This document shows positions 52,012-59,912 of a stretch of DNA of 64,000 nucleotides, piece by piece. Source of the DNA: JBFGFX01 sp965232455 (lineage in GTDB: Bacteria; Pseudomonadota; Gammaproteobacteria; Steroidobacterales; Woeseiaceae). Within the stretch, counting starts at the first letter, position 1; each line of letters opens with the position of its first letter. Location: positions 930,001-994,000 of the forward strand of contig OZ246981.1 of assembly GCA_965232455.1 (NCBI GenBank). The letters run 5' to 3'. Under the pieces are notes generated by a model. That model saw only the letters and a program-made list of their open reading frames with translations. It ran no database searches and was not told the origin of the DNA. Position numbers and translations under genes: made by a program.

Positions 52012-52158
52012 GATGATAGTGGCACGCTGAGCTACTGCTTCACCGACGCTGAGAGCCGGAATACGAAAGTGCATAACACATTGGGGTTCGCCAAGCGTGG
52101 CGACGAAGTGCGTATTTACCTTCAAGCGTCGAACCTGCCGTTTGACCCGGACGTGTAA
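52012..52158 (+). pseudogene. Decayed copy of the NTF2-like gene's 3' end
   Basis: Reading this frame gives TKVHNTLGFAKR, then VRIYLQASNLPFDP. It lines up with TKVDKSWGYKKD and LRIVLHHSSLPYQP at the end of the intact gene 270 bases downstream, in the same orientation. There is no plausible start or 5' half, since the S46 gene intrudes. It is a truncated tandem duplicate. From 52159 to 52431 nothing else is seen. Confidence 0.55.
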
Positions 52159-52431
52159 GCCGATCCGAGCTAAGGAAAAGGCTCTGTGGGTGTGTGCCAC
52201 ATCGGGCATTTTCATGCGTGAGATACCGTGATCGACCAAGCTGTACGTTCATTGTGACGGAGCTGGTATTGGTGGGCGTGAGCTGCACCGGGTGTGCAGC
52301 GGCGCGAGCATGACAATCGAAAATCCCGACCCGATATATCGGTTTTTTCGAGCAAGACAGCTTTGACCCCTTGCCTCTCGGCTGGATATCATGCGCCCCG
52401 AAAATAACACAGACGGAGATCGAGAATAACC

Positions 52432-52908
52432 ATGGAAATTACTGAACAGGAACTGGCCGACGCACGCAAGATTTGGGGCGACGCACTCGTTGCGGTCTCG
52501 AAAGCCTTCGAGGAGGGTGGTATCGACGCCGCTACCGACGTTGCTAACCAAGCGCTTGACGCAGCTTATGGCTATAACCTCGGCCCAGTGCTCTTCAAGC
52601 CGACGTTGGCAAGTGGTGAACAAACATTTCGCCCGACGCGCGACGGCGCTCTGTCCTACTTCGTGGGTCACAATGACGACTATCCGCTCGATGGTGGTTT
52701 CGGTCTCAAGGGCTGGCGCACGGTGGTGTCCGAAACCTCCGCAAGCTTCATCCAGGGCGACGTCGCTATGTGGATGGGCTGGGTAATCATCACCGACAAA
52801 GATGGCAATGTGACCAAGGTCGACAAAAGCTGGGGATACAAGAAGGACGCGGAGGGCACTCTGCGCATCGTACTGCACCACTCCTCCCTGCCATACCAGC
52901 CAGAGTAA
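52432..52908 (+). CDS. NTF2-like (SnoaL-type) protein
   Basis: A 158-residue single-domain alpha+beta protein. It opens with a long helix (TEQELADARKIWGDALVAVS), continues DAAYGYNLGPVLFKPTLASG and GALSYFVGHNDDYPLDGGFG, then strands GDVAMWMGWVIITDKDGN and ends LRIVLHHSSLPYQPE. Relatives are often misnamed phosphoribosyl-AMP cyclohydrolase; nothing here supports that activity. Upstream, AGACGGAGATCGAGAATAACC offers a ribosome binding site. A decayed relative precedes it. Confidence 0.8.
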   Translation: MEITEQELADARKIWGDALVAVSKAFEEGGIDAATDVANQALDAAYGYNLGPVLFKPTLASGEQTFRPTRDGALSYFVGHNDDYPLDGGFGLKGWRTVVSETSASFIQGDVAMWMGWVIITDKDGNVTKVDKSWGYKKDAEGTLRIVLHHSSLPYQPE

Positions 52909-53075
52909 ATCTCGGTTTGGACGCTCGCCGAACGCCCGAGGTTCTATATGCAGAAAGAGCCGGGTTAACGGCCGAGTTCGTACCGGGGACGGCGCTGCCC
53001 GCCGACAGAGGGGTAGCGCCGTACGATACGTACCGGGCGTGAGGAGCAGCGCCACGCCTGGGCCGATCGACGGGT

Positions 53076-54335
53076 TTATGAAACGTTTGAGTTCTTGTAC
53101 CCCATCGTTTTGAGGCGAGCCGCGAGCGTCGTCGGCTTGATGCCAAGCATTGCCGCGGCGCCGTTTTTACCGTAGATCTTCCCGCCGGTTCGCTTGAGCG
53201 CCGCGATCATGTTGTCGTGCTCGCGTTGTTTCATTTCCCGTTCTGTAACGATCTCTTCGGCATCACTTGAACGACGTGCGTTCAGCTTGGATCTGGTGGC
53301 CGGGGACAGAGCAAAATTCAAGGCTCCCCCCCGCGATGTGATGACCGCCCGCTCGATGATGTTTTGCAACTCGCGGACGTTGCCGGGCCAATCGTACTGC
53401 TCGAGTTGACCGAGGTTGTCGGGTGTCAGCAGCGATAGTGGCAGGTTCAGCTTGGCGCAAGCCCTTTCCAGGAAGAGCGCCGCCAGCAGGGGTATGTCGT
53501 CCTTGCGCCGGCGCAGGGGCGCAACTTCGATCGGAAAGACGTTCAGTCGGTAATACAAATCCGGTCGAAAGCGGTGCTCATCCATTTCCCGGGCCAGGTC
53601 GCGATTCGTGGCGGCGATGACCCTGATGTCGATCTTACGAGTCTCGTTCTCACCCACCCGCTCGAATTCACCTTCCTGGAGCGCACGCAACAGTTTGCTT
53701 TGCAACTCCTGGGGAATCTCCGATACCTCATCGAGAAAGAGCGTTCCGCCATTGGCGAGTTCGAAGCGGCCCACACGGTCCTGCGCTGCGCCTGTAAAGG
53801 CGCCCTTGCGATGGCCGAAAAACTCGCTCTCGAAAAGTTCCCGCGGGATCGATGCGCAGTTCACGCTGACCATGGGCTGGCCGCTGCGTTGACTGCGTGC
53901 ATGAATGGCGCGCGCAACCAGTTCCTTTCCGGTTCCCGATTCGCCGACGATCAGGACGCTGGCGTCGGTCGGCGCCACCACGTCGATCTGTTGCCACACC
54001 TTTTTCAGCGCCAGGCTCTTGCCCACCATCGGACCTAGCGCTTTGGCGCTCTCGACCTCCTCTTGCAGGTAGGCGCATTGCTGCTCGATCCGTTTGCGCT
54101 CCTGCAATTCCTCGTGCAGCTCGTCCTTGACCTTTTGCACCTCCTCGATGGAGCGCCGTGCGGTTGCGAGGACGAAGTTCGTCAGCATTTGCAGCTTCTC
54201 CGCGGTTTCGTCTTCACCGTCGATCGTAATGAGCAAATCGAACCGGCCTCCAACGGTCAGGCACAGCTGATCGGCGATCTGCTCGATCAAGGCGCGTAGC
54301 ATCGGCTCGTCGGGAATCTTCGATTTCCGCGTCAT
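53076..54335 (-). CDS. Sigma-54-dependent activator (bEBP) with short N-terminal region
   Basis: A 419-residue enhancer-binding activator. Residues 1-115 have no GAF, PAS or receiver domain; they form a small helix-strand part (RFDLLITIDG) and a coiled coil (about 65-100). The AAA+ domain has Walker A GESGTGKE (131-138), the sigma-54 contact GAFTGA (178-183), Walker B GGTLFLDEVSEI and RRRKDDIPLLAALF. A Fis-type HTH ends the protein (GKIYGKNGAAAMLGIKPTTLAARLK-type, about 385-412). It starts 14 bases after the H-NOX gene stop, so the two form an operon. NorR activators instead carry their own NO-sensing GAF domain. Confidence 0.92.
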   Translation of the reverse strand: MTRKSKIPDEPMLRALIEQIADQLCLTVGGRFDLLITIDGEDETAEKLQMLTNFVLATARRSIEEVQKVKDELHEELQERKRIEQQCAYLQEEVESAKALGPMVGKSLALKKVWQQIDVVAPTDASVLIVGESGTGKELVARAIHARSQRSGQPMVSVNCASIPRELFESEFFGHRKGAFTGAAQDRVGRFELANGGTLFLDEVSEIPQELQSKLLRALQEGEFERVGENETRKIDIRVIAATNRDLAREMDEHRFRPDLYYRLNVFPIEVAPLRRRKDDIPLLAALFLERACAKLNLPLSLLTPDNLGQLEQYDWPGNVRELQNIIERAVITSRGGALNFALSPATRSKLNARRSSDAEEIVTEREMKQREHDNMIAALKRTGGKIYGKNGAAAMLGIKPTTLAARLKTMGYKNSNVS

Positions 54336-54349
54336 GGCGAGCTGCCGGC

Positions 54350-54904
54350 CTACGACGCCCAGCGGATGTGGAACCTACATTCGGCATCGCCTCGGTGGAG
54401 ACATCGCGTCTCCTCGACGCTGGCCTCGTCACCGTAGTGGGCGATCACCCGGCGAGCCAACGCCCGGTAAAGCATGCATAGCCGATTGGGCGAACGGTAA
54501 TGGACGATCAGCTCCCGCTCCAATTTCTCGATGTGGAACTTGTCGATGATCGCCTGGCTGGCTTTCGGGTCCTGAAGGCTCGCGGCGAAACCGCAGTGGA
54601 TCTCGGGATGCTGTTCCAGCAGCGCGCGCGAGTTGGCGCACATCTCGTACCAGGCGGGAAACCGCTTCTGCGTGTCGTTCAGGAACGCCTCCGCCCATAA
54701 TTCGCAGGTCTCCTCCACGTTGAGCGCTAAAACACCGCCCGCCGCGGCGAGCAGGCGCTGGCATTCCTCGTCCGCGTAGGTCTCGGCCATTCGGTAGGTC
54801 CTATCGTCAGGCACCTCGGCCCGGCGCTTGACCTCGGCGACGGCAGCCGGCCCTCCTTTGGCCTCAATTGCCTGCAACAGCGGTCCGAACGGATAACCCA
54901 GCAT
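54350..54904 (-). CDS. H-NOX (haem NO-binding, HNOB) protein
   Basis: A 184-residue haem sensor candidate. The HNOB signature is visible: an N-terminal helix (MLGYPFGPLLQAIEAKGG), TYADEECQRLLAA (about 42-54), the proximal-His region LLEQHPEIHCGF (His at 103, aligned with NLDNVH in the family), and LIVHYRSPNRLC (about 132-143), which keeps the Y-x-S motif with Arg one residue later than in canonical H-NOX (YxSxR). The C-terminus CLHRGDAECRFHI adds two Cys. ATG 54904 follows GGGGAG; a longer frame starts at 54970. It precedes the sigma-54 activator in the same operon and is divergent from a globin, so it likely senses NO or O2. Confidence 0.75.
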   Translation of the reverse strand: MLGYPFGPLLQAIEAKGGPAAVAEVKRRAEVPDDRTYRMAETYADEECQRLLAAAGGVLALNVEETCELWAEAFLNDTQKRFPAWYEMCANSRALLEQHPEIHCGFAASLQDPKASQAIIDKFHIEKLERELIVHYRSPNRLCMLYRALARRVIAHYGDEASVEETRCLHRGDAECRFHIRWAS

Positions 54905-54982
54905 GGCAGGGAACTCCCCTTGGTCTGAACCTGCGAGCGAAGCTCGCGAAACTGTTTTCAAGACTACCACGGGACGCCAACA

Positions 54983-55030
54983 TTTTGGGGTTGCGGCCCA
55001 AAAAATTGTGTTTCCCCAATATATTGTGAT
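54983..55030. promoter_or_regulatory. Candidate enhancer (UAS) for the sigma-54 activator
   Basis: TTTTGGG-GTTGCGG-CCCAAAA (54983-55003) is an inverted repeat with 7-bp arms. It is followed by two direct repeats, ATTGTGTTTC and ATTGTGATTTC, spanning about 55004-55032. The cluster is 66-113 bases upstream of the -24/-12 element, an ordinary enhancer distance. Confidence 0.55.
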
Positions 55031-55095
55031 TTCAGCCTTCAGCTCGTCAACGGAAAAGAGTTATTGAATCAATTCGTTACGCAAACGCTTGAGGA

Positions 55096-55111
55096 TGGTA
55101 CGAATCCTGCT
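55096..55111 (+). promoter_or_regulatory. Sigma-54 (-24/-12) promoter of the globin gene
   Basis: TGGTACG-AATC-CTGCT closely matches TGGCACG-N4-TTGCW: the invariant GG and GC are separated by exactly 10 bases. The predicted start of transcription is about 55121, giving a 68-base leader to ATG 55189. Confidence 0.7.
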
Positions 55112-55188
55112 TTGGTCTCCCAGTGACCCCGGGGAGCGACGCAGTCCGAACCTCGGAATCCTTCCACGTGCCAGAGGAGACACCATCG

Positions 55189-55638
55189 ATGACTGAACAG
55201 GAACTGCATCTCGTCCAATCCAGCTGGGAGAACGTCCGTCCGATCTCGAGACAAGCCGCGGAGATGTTCTATTTCAGGCTGTTTGGCGTTGCGCCGGAAC
55301 TGAAGACTTTGTTCAAGGGTGACATGCGTACGCAGGGGCAACGTCTCATGAACATGATAGACACTGCGGTCAAACAGCTGGACCGGCGAGACCGGCTCGT
55401 CCCCGCGTTACAGGAACTCGGTCAACGTCACGCAGGGTACGGAGTCAAGGACGCCGACTACGACGCGGTAGGCGCCGCCCTTTTGTGGACGCTGGAGAAA
55501 GGACTGGGAGAGGCATTTACCGACGAGGTCAGGCTTGCATGGACAAGCACCTACGCCCTGTTGGCGGACACCATGAAAAGCGCGGCAGCGCCGGCTACTC
55601 GTCACTCGGTGTTCGATCGTAGTGACTGTGAGTTGTAG
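55189..55638 (+). CDS. Single-domain globin
   Basis: A 149-residue bacterial haemoglobin of the Vitreoscilla/flavohaemoglobin-globin type without a reductase domain. Haem residues are in place: CD1 Phe at 42 (TLFKGDM) and the proximal F8 His at 81 (QRHAGYGV). E and B helices are FYFRLFGVAPEL and QGQRLMNMIDTAVKQL. These globins bind O2 and detoxify NO or peroxynitrite when reduced. AGAGGAGACACC precedes ATG 55189. The sigma-54 promoter and the divergent H-NOX/bEBP genes imply gas-sensitive induction. The alpha/beta hydrolase gene begins inside its last codons. Confidence 0.92.
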   Translation: MTEQELHLVQSSWENVRPISRQAAEMFYFRLFGVAPELKTLFKGDMRTQGQRLMNMIDTAVKQLDRRDRLVPALQELGQRHAGYGVKDADYDAVGAALLWTLEKGLGEAFTDEVRLAWTSTYALLADTMKSAAAPATRHSVFDRSDCEL

Positions 55639-56572
55639 CGTGAGGTGCTTGAACCGGCGGTATCGTAGCCTAATTGCATGGGTATTCCCGTTACTCGCGT
55701 ACGGCGATTCGCTTTATGCCCAGCATTACGAATTCCTGACCGATATCTTCGACAATACTCGTTCGGTAGAGATGCTCTGGTGGGAACCCGACGACGGGAG
55801 TGACGGCCCTTACCCAACTATTCTGTTTGTGCACGGTTTTCAAGCCGTGGATCCTGAATCCGGCAGACCGCCCGGCGCCAGCGCCATGCTTGAAACACCA
55901 TCTCGATACCCGCTGTTCAAGCTGTTTCGTCGAAAGGGGTTTCTTGTGGCAGCGGTCTCACAGGCCGGTTTCGGCGGCACCGATGGGCCGCTCGATTTCT
56001 GCGGGCCATTCAGTCAACAGGCGATTCTGACGGCAATCGCGGCGTTACACGACAACAGGAAAGTCCGCGCAAGACAGGTTTTCCTGCACGGCAGGAGCCG
56101 TGGCGCGGTGGCAGCGAGCATGGCCGCCACCCAGCGCATGGGAATCACCGGCGTCATCCTTGAAAGCGGCGTCTATGACGTGAAATCCGAGTACCACAAC
56201 CTGCTTCGCAAGGGCGGCGAGCGAGCCATCGCTATTGCCGCGAATATCGAGCGGGAGGCGGGCATCACGGATGAATCCTTTGAAGCACGTTCTATTCTGC
56301 TGACGGACTTGGGGATACCGGTGCCGATCTTGCTGCTCCATGGAACCGCTGATACGAATACTCCGGTTGAACACTCACTGCGACTTCAAAAACATCTCGT
56401 CGAACGCGGTGGCTTTGCGCGATTGGTTACGTTTGACGGCCAAGAGCACCACGTAAATGTCGCAGACACTGAACGCGAGATTGACCGCTTCATCAGAGAT
56501 GTCGTGCAGCTAAACAGAACCAAAGCAGATACCGATCGCATCATTCAATCCCTTGAGAAGCCCAAATGGTGA
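55622..56572 (+). CDS. Alpha/beta hydrolase, exported
   Basis: An alpha/beta hydrolase of about 316 residues. A signal-like segment (SLIAWVFPLLAYGDSLYA) precedes the fold. Catalytic set: FVHGFQ oxyanion loop, nucleophile GRSRG in LHGRSRGAVAAS (about 158), Asp in LLHGTADTNTPV (about 245) and His in QEHHVNV (about 280). The serine is in GxSxG with Arg as x. The start is uncertain: GTG 55622, or GTG 55640 just past the globin stop. It overlaps or abuts the globin gene and may be in the same transcript. Substrate unknown. Confidence 0.82.
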   Translation: MTVSCSVRCLNRRYRSLIAWVFPLLAYGDSLYAQHYEFLTDIFDNTRSVEMLWWEPDDGSDGPYPTILFVHGFQAVDPESGRPPGASAMLETPSRYPLFKLFRRKGFLVAAVSQAGFGGTDGPLDFCGPFSQQAILTAIAALHDNRKVRARQVFLHGRSRGAVAASMAATQRMGITGVILESGVYDVKSEYHNLLRKGGERAIAIAANIEREAGITDESFEARSILLTDLGIPVPILLLHGTADTNTPVEHSLRLQKHLVERGGFARLVTFDGQEHHVNVADTEREIDRFIRDVVQLNRTKADTDRIIQSLEKPKW

Positions 56573-56714
56573 CGCGCAAGACGTCCCATTCTTGAGCGGT
56601 GAGCGTGGAACGGCAATAATCCCGACCACAACCGGTAGCTGGTCCGCATAATCCCTCATTGCAATAGCGCTGCGTTTCCTTAGACCATAATACCTTTATA
56701 AAGGAGCCATCGCT

Positions 56715-57440
56715 CTGAACCCCATACTGCGACATCTGCTGAGAAACGCGCGTGATCTTGCGCCCATCGTCTTTGTGATTGGGTTCGCTCAGACCGTGGT
56801 GTTGCAGCAGCCCCTGCCCAATGTCGGCGACCTGGCGCTGGGCATGTTATTGGTGCTTGCCGGTCTTACACTCTTCATCCAGGGTCTCGATCTCGGCCTG
56901 TTCCCGTTGGGCGAAAACATGGCGAATGCATTTGCCCGCAAGGGATCGGTGTTTTGGTTAATGCTGTTTGCGTTCGCGCTGGGTTTTGGCACAACCGTGG
57001 CCGAGCCGGCGTTGATCGCGATCGCGGATGAGGCAGCCGCAATTGCAGCCGGCGGCGGTGTGGTTACCGACACCGAGGCGGCGCGCGAGTCTTACGCCTT
57101 GGGCTTGCGGCTGACTGTGGCCGTGTCCGTTGGTTTTGCCATTGTGCTGGGCGTATTGCGCATACTGAAGGGCTGGCCGATACATATCATGATTGCGTGC
57201 GGATATGCGTTGGTTGTCGCGATGACGGCGATCGCGCCGCGCGAAATCATCGGTCTGGCATACGACTCCGGCGGTGTCACGACGTCAACCGTAACCGTGC
57301 CGCTGGTGACCGCCCTCGGCGTTGGGCTGGCGTATGTGATCAAAGGTCGCAGCCCCATGCTTGACGGCTTCGGGCTGATCGCTTTTGCCTCGCTTACGCC
57401 CATGATTTTCGTTATGGGCTACGGCATGCTAATCGGATGA
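56715..57440 (+). CDS. DUF1538 membrane protein, first subunit (CTG start)
   Basis: A 241-residue integral membrane protein of the DUF1538 family, a predicted transporter associated with PII-like proteins. Signature segments are GFGTTVAEPALIA and DSGGVTTSTVTVPLVTALG; about seven helices. The first ATG/GTG-type codon is 56775, which would remove most of the first helix. A CTG at 56715, with AAGGAG 8 bases upstream, restores the N-terminus to match the second subunit (R-N-A-R-D-L-A-P-I versus L-G-T-L-R-D-V-L-P). CTG initiation is therefore proposed. Its stop overlaps the start of the second subunit (ATGA). Confidence 0.78.
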   Translation: MNPILRHLLRNARDLAPIVFVIGFAQTVVLQQPLPNVGDLALGMLLVLAGLTLFIQGLDLGLFPLGENMANAFARKGSVFWLMLFAFALGFGTTVAEPALIAIADEAAAIAAGGGVVTDTEAARESYALGLRLTVAVSVGFAIVLGVLRILKGWPIHIMIACGYALVVAMTAIAPREIIGLAYDSGGVTTSTVTVPLVTALGVGLAYVIKGRSPMLDGFGLIAFASLTPMIFVMGYGMLIG

Positions 57441-58240
57441 GTTGGGCCAGTGAATTTCTCGGCAGCCTTCTCGGCACCTTGCGGGACGTGCTGCCGATTG
57501 CATCCATACTGATCTTTTTTCAGTTCGCGATACTGCGCAAGCCCTTGCCCAATGCCGGTAAGTTGCTAAAAGGGTTCGCCTGTGTATTGCTCGGGCTTGT
57601 TTTGTTTCTGATGGGATTGGAGAAAGCGCTGTTTCCCATTGGCAGGCTGATGGCCGAGCAGTTTACGGCGCCGGAATTCGTGGGCGCTGTGCCGGGCGAG
57701 CCTGTTCTTTGGTTCAAGTACGGCTGGGTTTATGCGTTCGCGTTTGCTATTGGTTTTGGCACTACTGTCGCCGAACCGGCGCTGATCGCTGTTGCCCTCA
57801 AGGCCACCGAATTGTCGAACGGTGCGATCAGTTCCCTGGGTTTGCGCCTTACCGTAGCGCTGGGTGTCGCCATCGGCATCTCGCTAGGCGTGTTTAGAAT
57901 TGTCACCGGTATACCTATCCACTACTTCATTATCTCCGGCTACGTCGTTGTGGTGTTACAAACGATGTACGCCCCCAAAATGATCGTACCGCTGGCCTAT
58001 GATTCCGGCGGCGTTACGACGTCGACGGTTACGGTGCCGCTGGTGGCGGCGTTGGGTCTGGGCATGGCTGAAAATGTTCCGGGCCGAAGCTCTCTGATTG
58101 ACGGCTTCGGACTGATTGCCTTCGCCAGCTTATTTCCCATTATCTCGGTTATGGCCTATGCGCAGTTTGTCGAGTGGAAGCAGCGTCGCGCTTCCACGCC
58201 GCGCGATGCTGAAACCGAAAACGAAGGAGCATTGTCGTGA
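57437..58240 (+). CDS. DUF1538 membrane protein, second subunit
   Basis: A 267-residue paralogue of the preceding protein with the same signatures (GFGTTVAEPALIAV and DSGGVTTSTVTVPLVAALG), plus an extra loop around 75-100 and a charged tail (VEWKQRRASTPRDAE). The two probably form a heteromeric membrane complex, since they are translationally coupled (ATGA at 57437). The last codons overlap the GTG of the PII-like gene. The transported ion or solute is unknown. Confidence 0.87.
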   Translation: MSWASEFLGSLLGTLRDVLPIASILIFFQFAILRKPLPNAGKLLKGFACVLLGLVLFLMGLEKALFPIGRLMAEQFTAPEFVGAVPGEPVLWFKYGWVYAFAFAIGFGTTVAEPALIAVALKATELSNGAISSLGLRLTVALGVAIGISLGVFRIVTGIPIHYFIISGYVVVVLQTMYAPKMIVPLAYDSGGVTTSTVTVPLVAALGLGMAENVPGRSSLIDGFGLIAFASLFPIISVMAYAQFVEWKQRRASTPRDAETENEGALS

Positions 58241-58590
58241 GGTTCAAACTAATAGTGGTTTTTGTCGAATCTTTGAAAACCGACGCAGTCGCAGAGGCGG
58301 CGCGGGCATCCGGCGCGACGGGATTCACCCGCCTGTACAGCGCCAGTGGTGAGGGGTTGGACGAGAGGCAAACGTTTTTCGGCCTTACGCTGGAGAACAG
58401 AAGCGATGTACTGTTGATGTTGGTTGAAGAGCATCGAGCACAGAATATTCTCGAGAGCATCGGGGATGTGGGTGAGTTTGACGAATCGCCCGGTACCGGT
58501 ATCGCTTTTCAGATCGATGTCGAGGACGCGATCGGTGTCGCCCATCAGGTCGCCGCCATTGCGCCGTCGTTGAAGGAGGCAGACTGGTGA
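58237..58590 (+). CDS. PII-like signalling protein
   Basis: A 117-residue PII-superfamily protein: LIVVFVESLKTDAVAEAARA opens the ferredoxin-like fold, GATGFTRLYSASGEGLDERQ is the T-loop region, and VLLMLVEEHRAQNILESIGD with the TGIAFQIDVEDAIGV strand completes it. The T-loop lacks the canonical Tyr of GlnB/GlnK, so it is a PII-like variant of the type paired with transporters. It starts with a GTGA overlap and most likely gates the DUF1538 complex. Confidence 0.87.
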   Translation: MRFKLIVVFVESLKTDAVAEAARASGATGFTRLYSASGEGLDERQTFFGLTLENRSDVLLMLVEEHRAQNILESIGDVGEFDESPGTGIAFQIDVEDAIGVAHQVAAIAPSLKEADW

Positions 58591-58991
58591 GCGAAACAAA
58601 GCAGATGACCGTAGCCGCGGTTATGAATACTGACTTTTTGATAATGGACGGTGTCTCAACCGTAGCGGAAGCGCTTGCGGAAATGAAGCGGCGAAACGTC
58701 GGCTCATTGCTGGTGGAAAAACGCGATGAAGATGACGAATACGGTATCGTGCTGACGTCCGATATCGCCAAGCAAGTGCTTGCGAAGCACCGGTCGCCGC
58801 AGCGGGTGAACGTGTATGAAATCATGTCCAAGCCGGTCCTTTCCGTGCAGTCGGATATGCATATACGTTTCTGTGCGCGGCTTTTCGAACGTTTTGGCAT
58901 CTCCACCGCACCGGTGATGGGAGATGACAAGGTCGTCGGGATGGTCGCCTACGATGCACTGGTGCTGAAGGGTTTGGCGGAGAGTATTTAG
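58587..58991 (+). CDS. Tandem CBS-domain protein
   Basis: A 134-residue protein made of two CBS domains (about 8-62 and 72-130): MTVAAVMNTDFLIMDGVSTV, VAEALAEMKRRNVGSLLVEK, YGIVLTSDIAKQVLAKHRSP, then VYEIMSKPVLSVQSDMHIRF and GISTAPVMGDDKVVGMVAYD. CBS pairs bind adenine nucleotides. It is coupled to the PII-like gene by a GTGA overlap, suggesting a second energy- or nucleotide-sensing input to the transporter. Confidence 0.9.
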   Translation: MSETKQMTVAAVMNTDFLIMDGVSTVAEALAEMKRRNVGSLLVEKRDEDDEYGIVLTSDIAKQVLAKHRSPQRVNVYEIMSKPVLSVQSDMHIRFCARLFERFGISTAPVMGDDKVVGMVAYDALVLKGLAESI

Positions 58992-59033
58992 CCTCTGAAT
59001 TGGGGTGGCGTAGAGACCCGTTCAGCGGAAGGG

Positions 59034-59858
59034 CTAGCCCTTTCCAAGCCACCCTCTAGCTCTCGCAGCCTTGATGTACGAGCGAGCGATCGGGAGTAAC
59101 GAGCCGTCCTGTAACTTGAGCTTGTAATCGCGTCCGTCGCGCAGTCCATTCTTAACAACACGGTCGGCGACCCAATGCGATCGGTGGATTTGCAGGCCGT
59201 TTTTATTGCGTAGTAGGAGCAGTGCGTCGCGCATGCGGCCTCGTATCAACAACGTTCCGGTATCCGTTGTGACTTCGAGATAGTGACCGTATACGGAGAC
59301 CCGGGCAATCTCCCCGGGAGGCCAGGAGTCAATCGCAGGGAATTCGTCGTCTCCAGGTCCGTTCGATGCTTCGGGACCTAGCTCCGAACTGCCCGTGCGT
59401 CGCGACGGATGCGTTGATGTCAGCAATCTTCGCAACACCAAAAGACAGACGGCGACGGGCAATACCATCGGACTTAGAAACACGAAAAAATCGAACAGAG
59501 GGTCCGGTGCCTTCGGCAGCAACGGTGTAAATTTTAGTGCGTGAAGCTCAACGGTGAGCGCACACAACGTCACTACCGCCGACGCAACGATTTTTGCGAC
59601 GTCGCTGCACGAATCGCTGATCTTCGCTACAAGCCAGCTGTCGAGTGCCCATGCCTGACCAACGAGCAACCCTGCGACTATGAGCCATAACAGTATCGTG
59701 TGCGCGAGACCAAGTGATCGGGTCCCATAGCCACCCGACGCACTCATCAGCAAGGTGAGAAATACGATTGCCACAACCGGAAGAATCAGAGCATTCGCTA
59801 TTGCCGGACCGTTGGTGACAGATGGCGACAATTCACGCCAATCGAGTTTTTTATGCAT
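59034..59858 (-). CDS. Membrane-bound LytTR-family regulator
   Basis: A 274-residue protein with four N-terminal hydrophobic helices (LILPVVAIVFLTLLMSAS, TILLWLIVAGLLVGQAWALD, IVASAVVTLCALTVELHALK, LSPMVLPVAVCLLVLRRLL, about 20-155) and a C-terminal LytTR DNA-binding domain (ARVSVYGHYLEVTTDTGTLL; QIHRSHWVADRVV, about 185-270). It should act as a membrane-linked regulator without a kinase partner nearby. The lipoprotein hydrolase gene is divergent. Confidence 0.87.
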   Translation of the reverse strand: MHKKLDWRELSPSVTNGPAIANALILPVVAIVFLTLLMSASGGYGTRSLGLAHTILLWLIVAGLLVGQAWALDSWLVAKISDSCSDVAKIVASAVVTLCALTVELHALKFTPLLPKAPDPLFDFFVFLSPMVLPVAVCLLVLRRLLTSTHPSRRTGSSELGPEASNGPGDDEFPAIDSWPPGEIARVSVYGHYLEVTTDTGTLLIRGRMRDALLLLRNKNGLQIHRSHWVADRVVKNGLRDGRDYKLKLQDGSLLPIARSYIKAARARGWLGKG

Positions 59859-59912
59859 AAGTGATTGTTTACCCTATGATCGCTCGCTAAATTGGCTGAC
59901 AAGGTTGCGCTT

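Noticed and set aside
52432..52908. Phosphoribosyl-AMP cyclohydrolase
   Set aside because: Names of this kind are attached to relatives, but the metal-binding Cys/His residues of HisI are absent and the fold pattern is NTF2-like.
52249..53055. Minus-strand open frame of 268 residues over the NTF2-like gene
   Set aside because: The plus-strand protein has family-like sequence and a ribosome binding site; the minus frame is low-complexity shadow.
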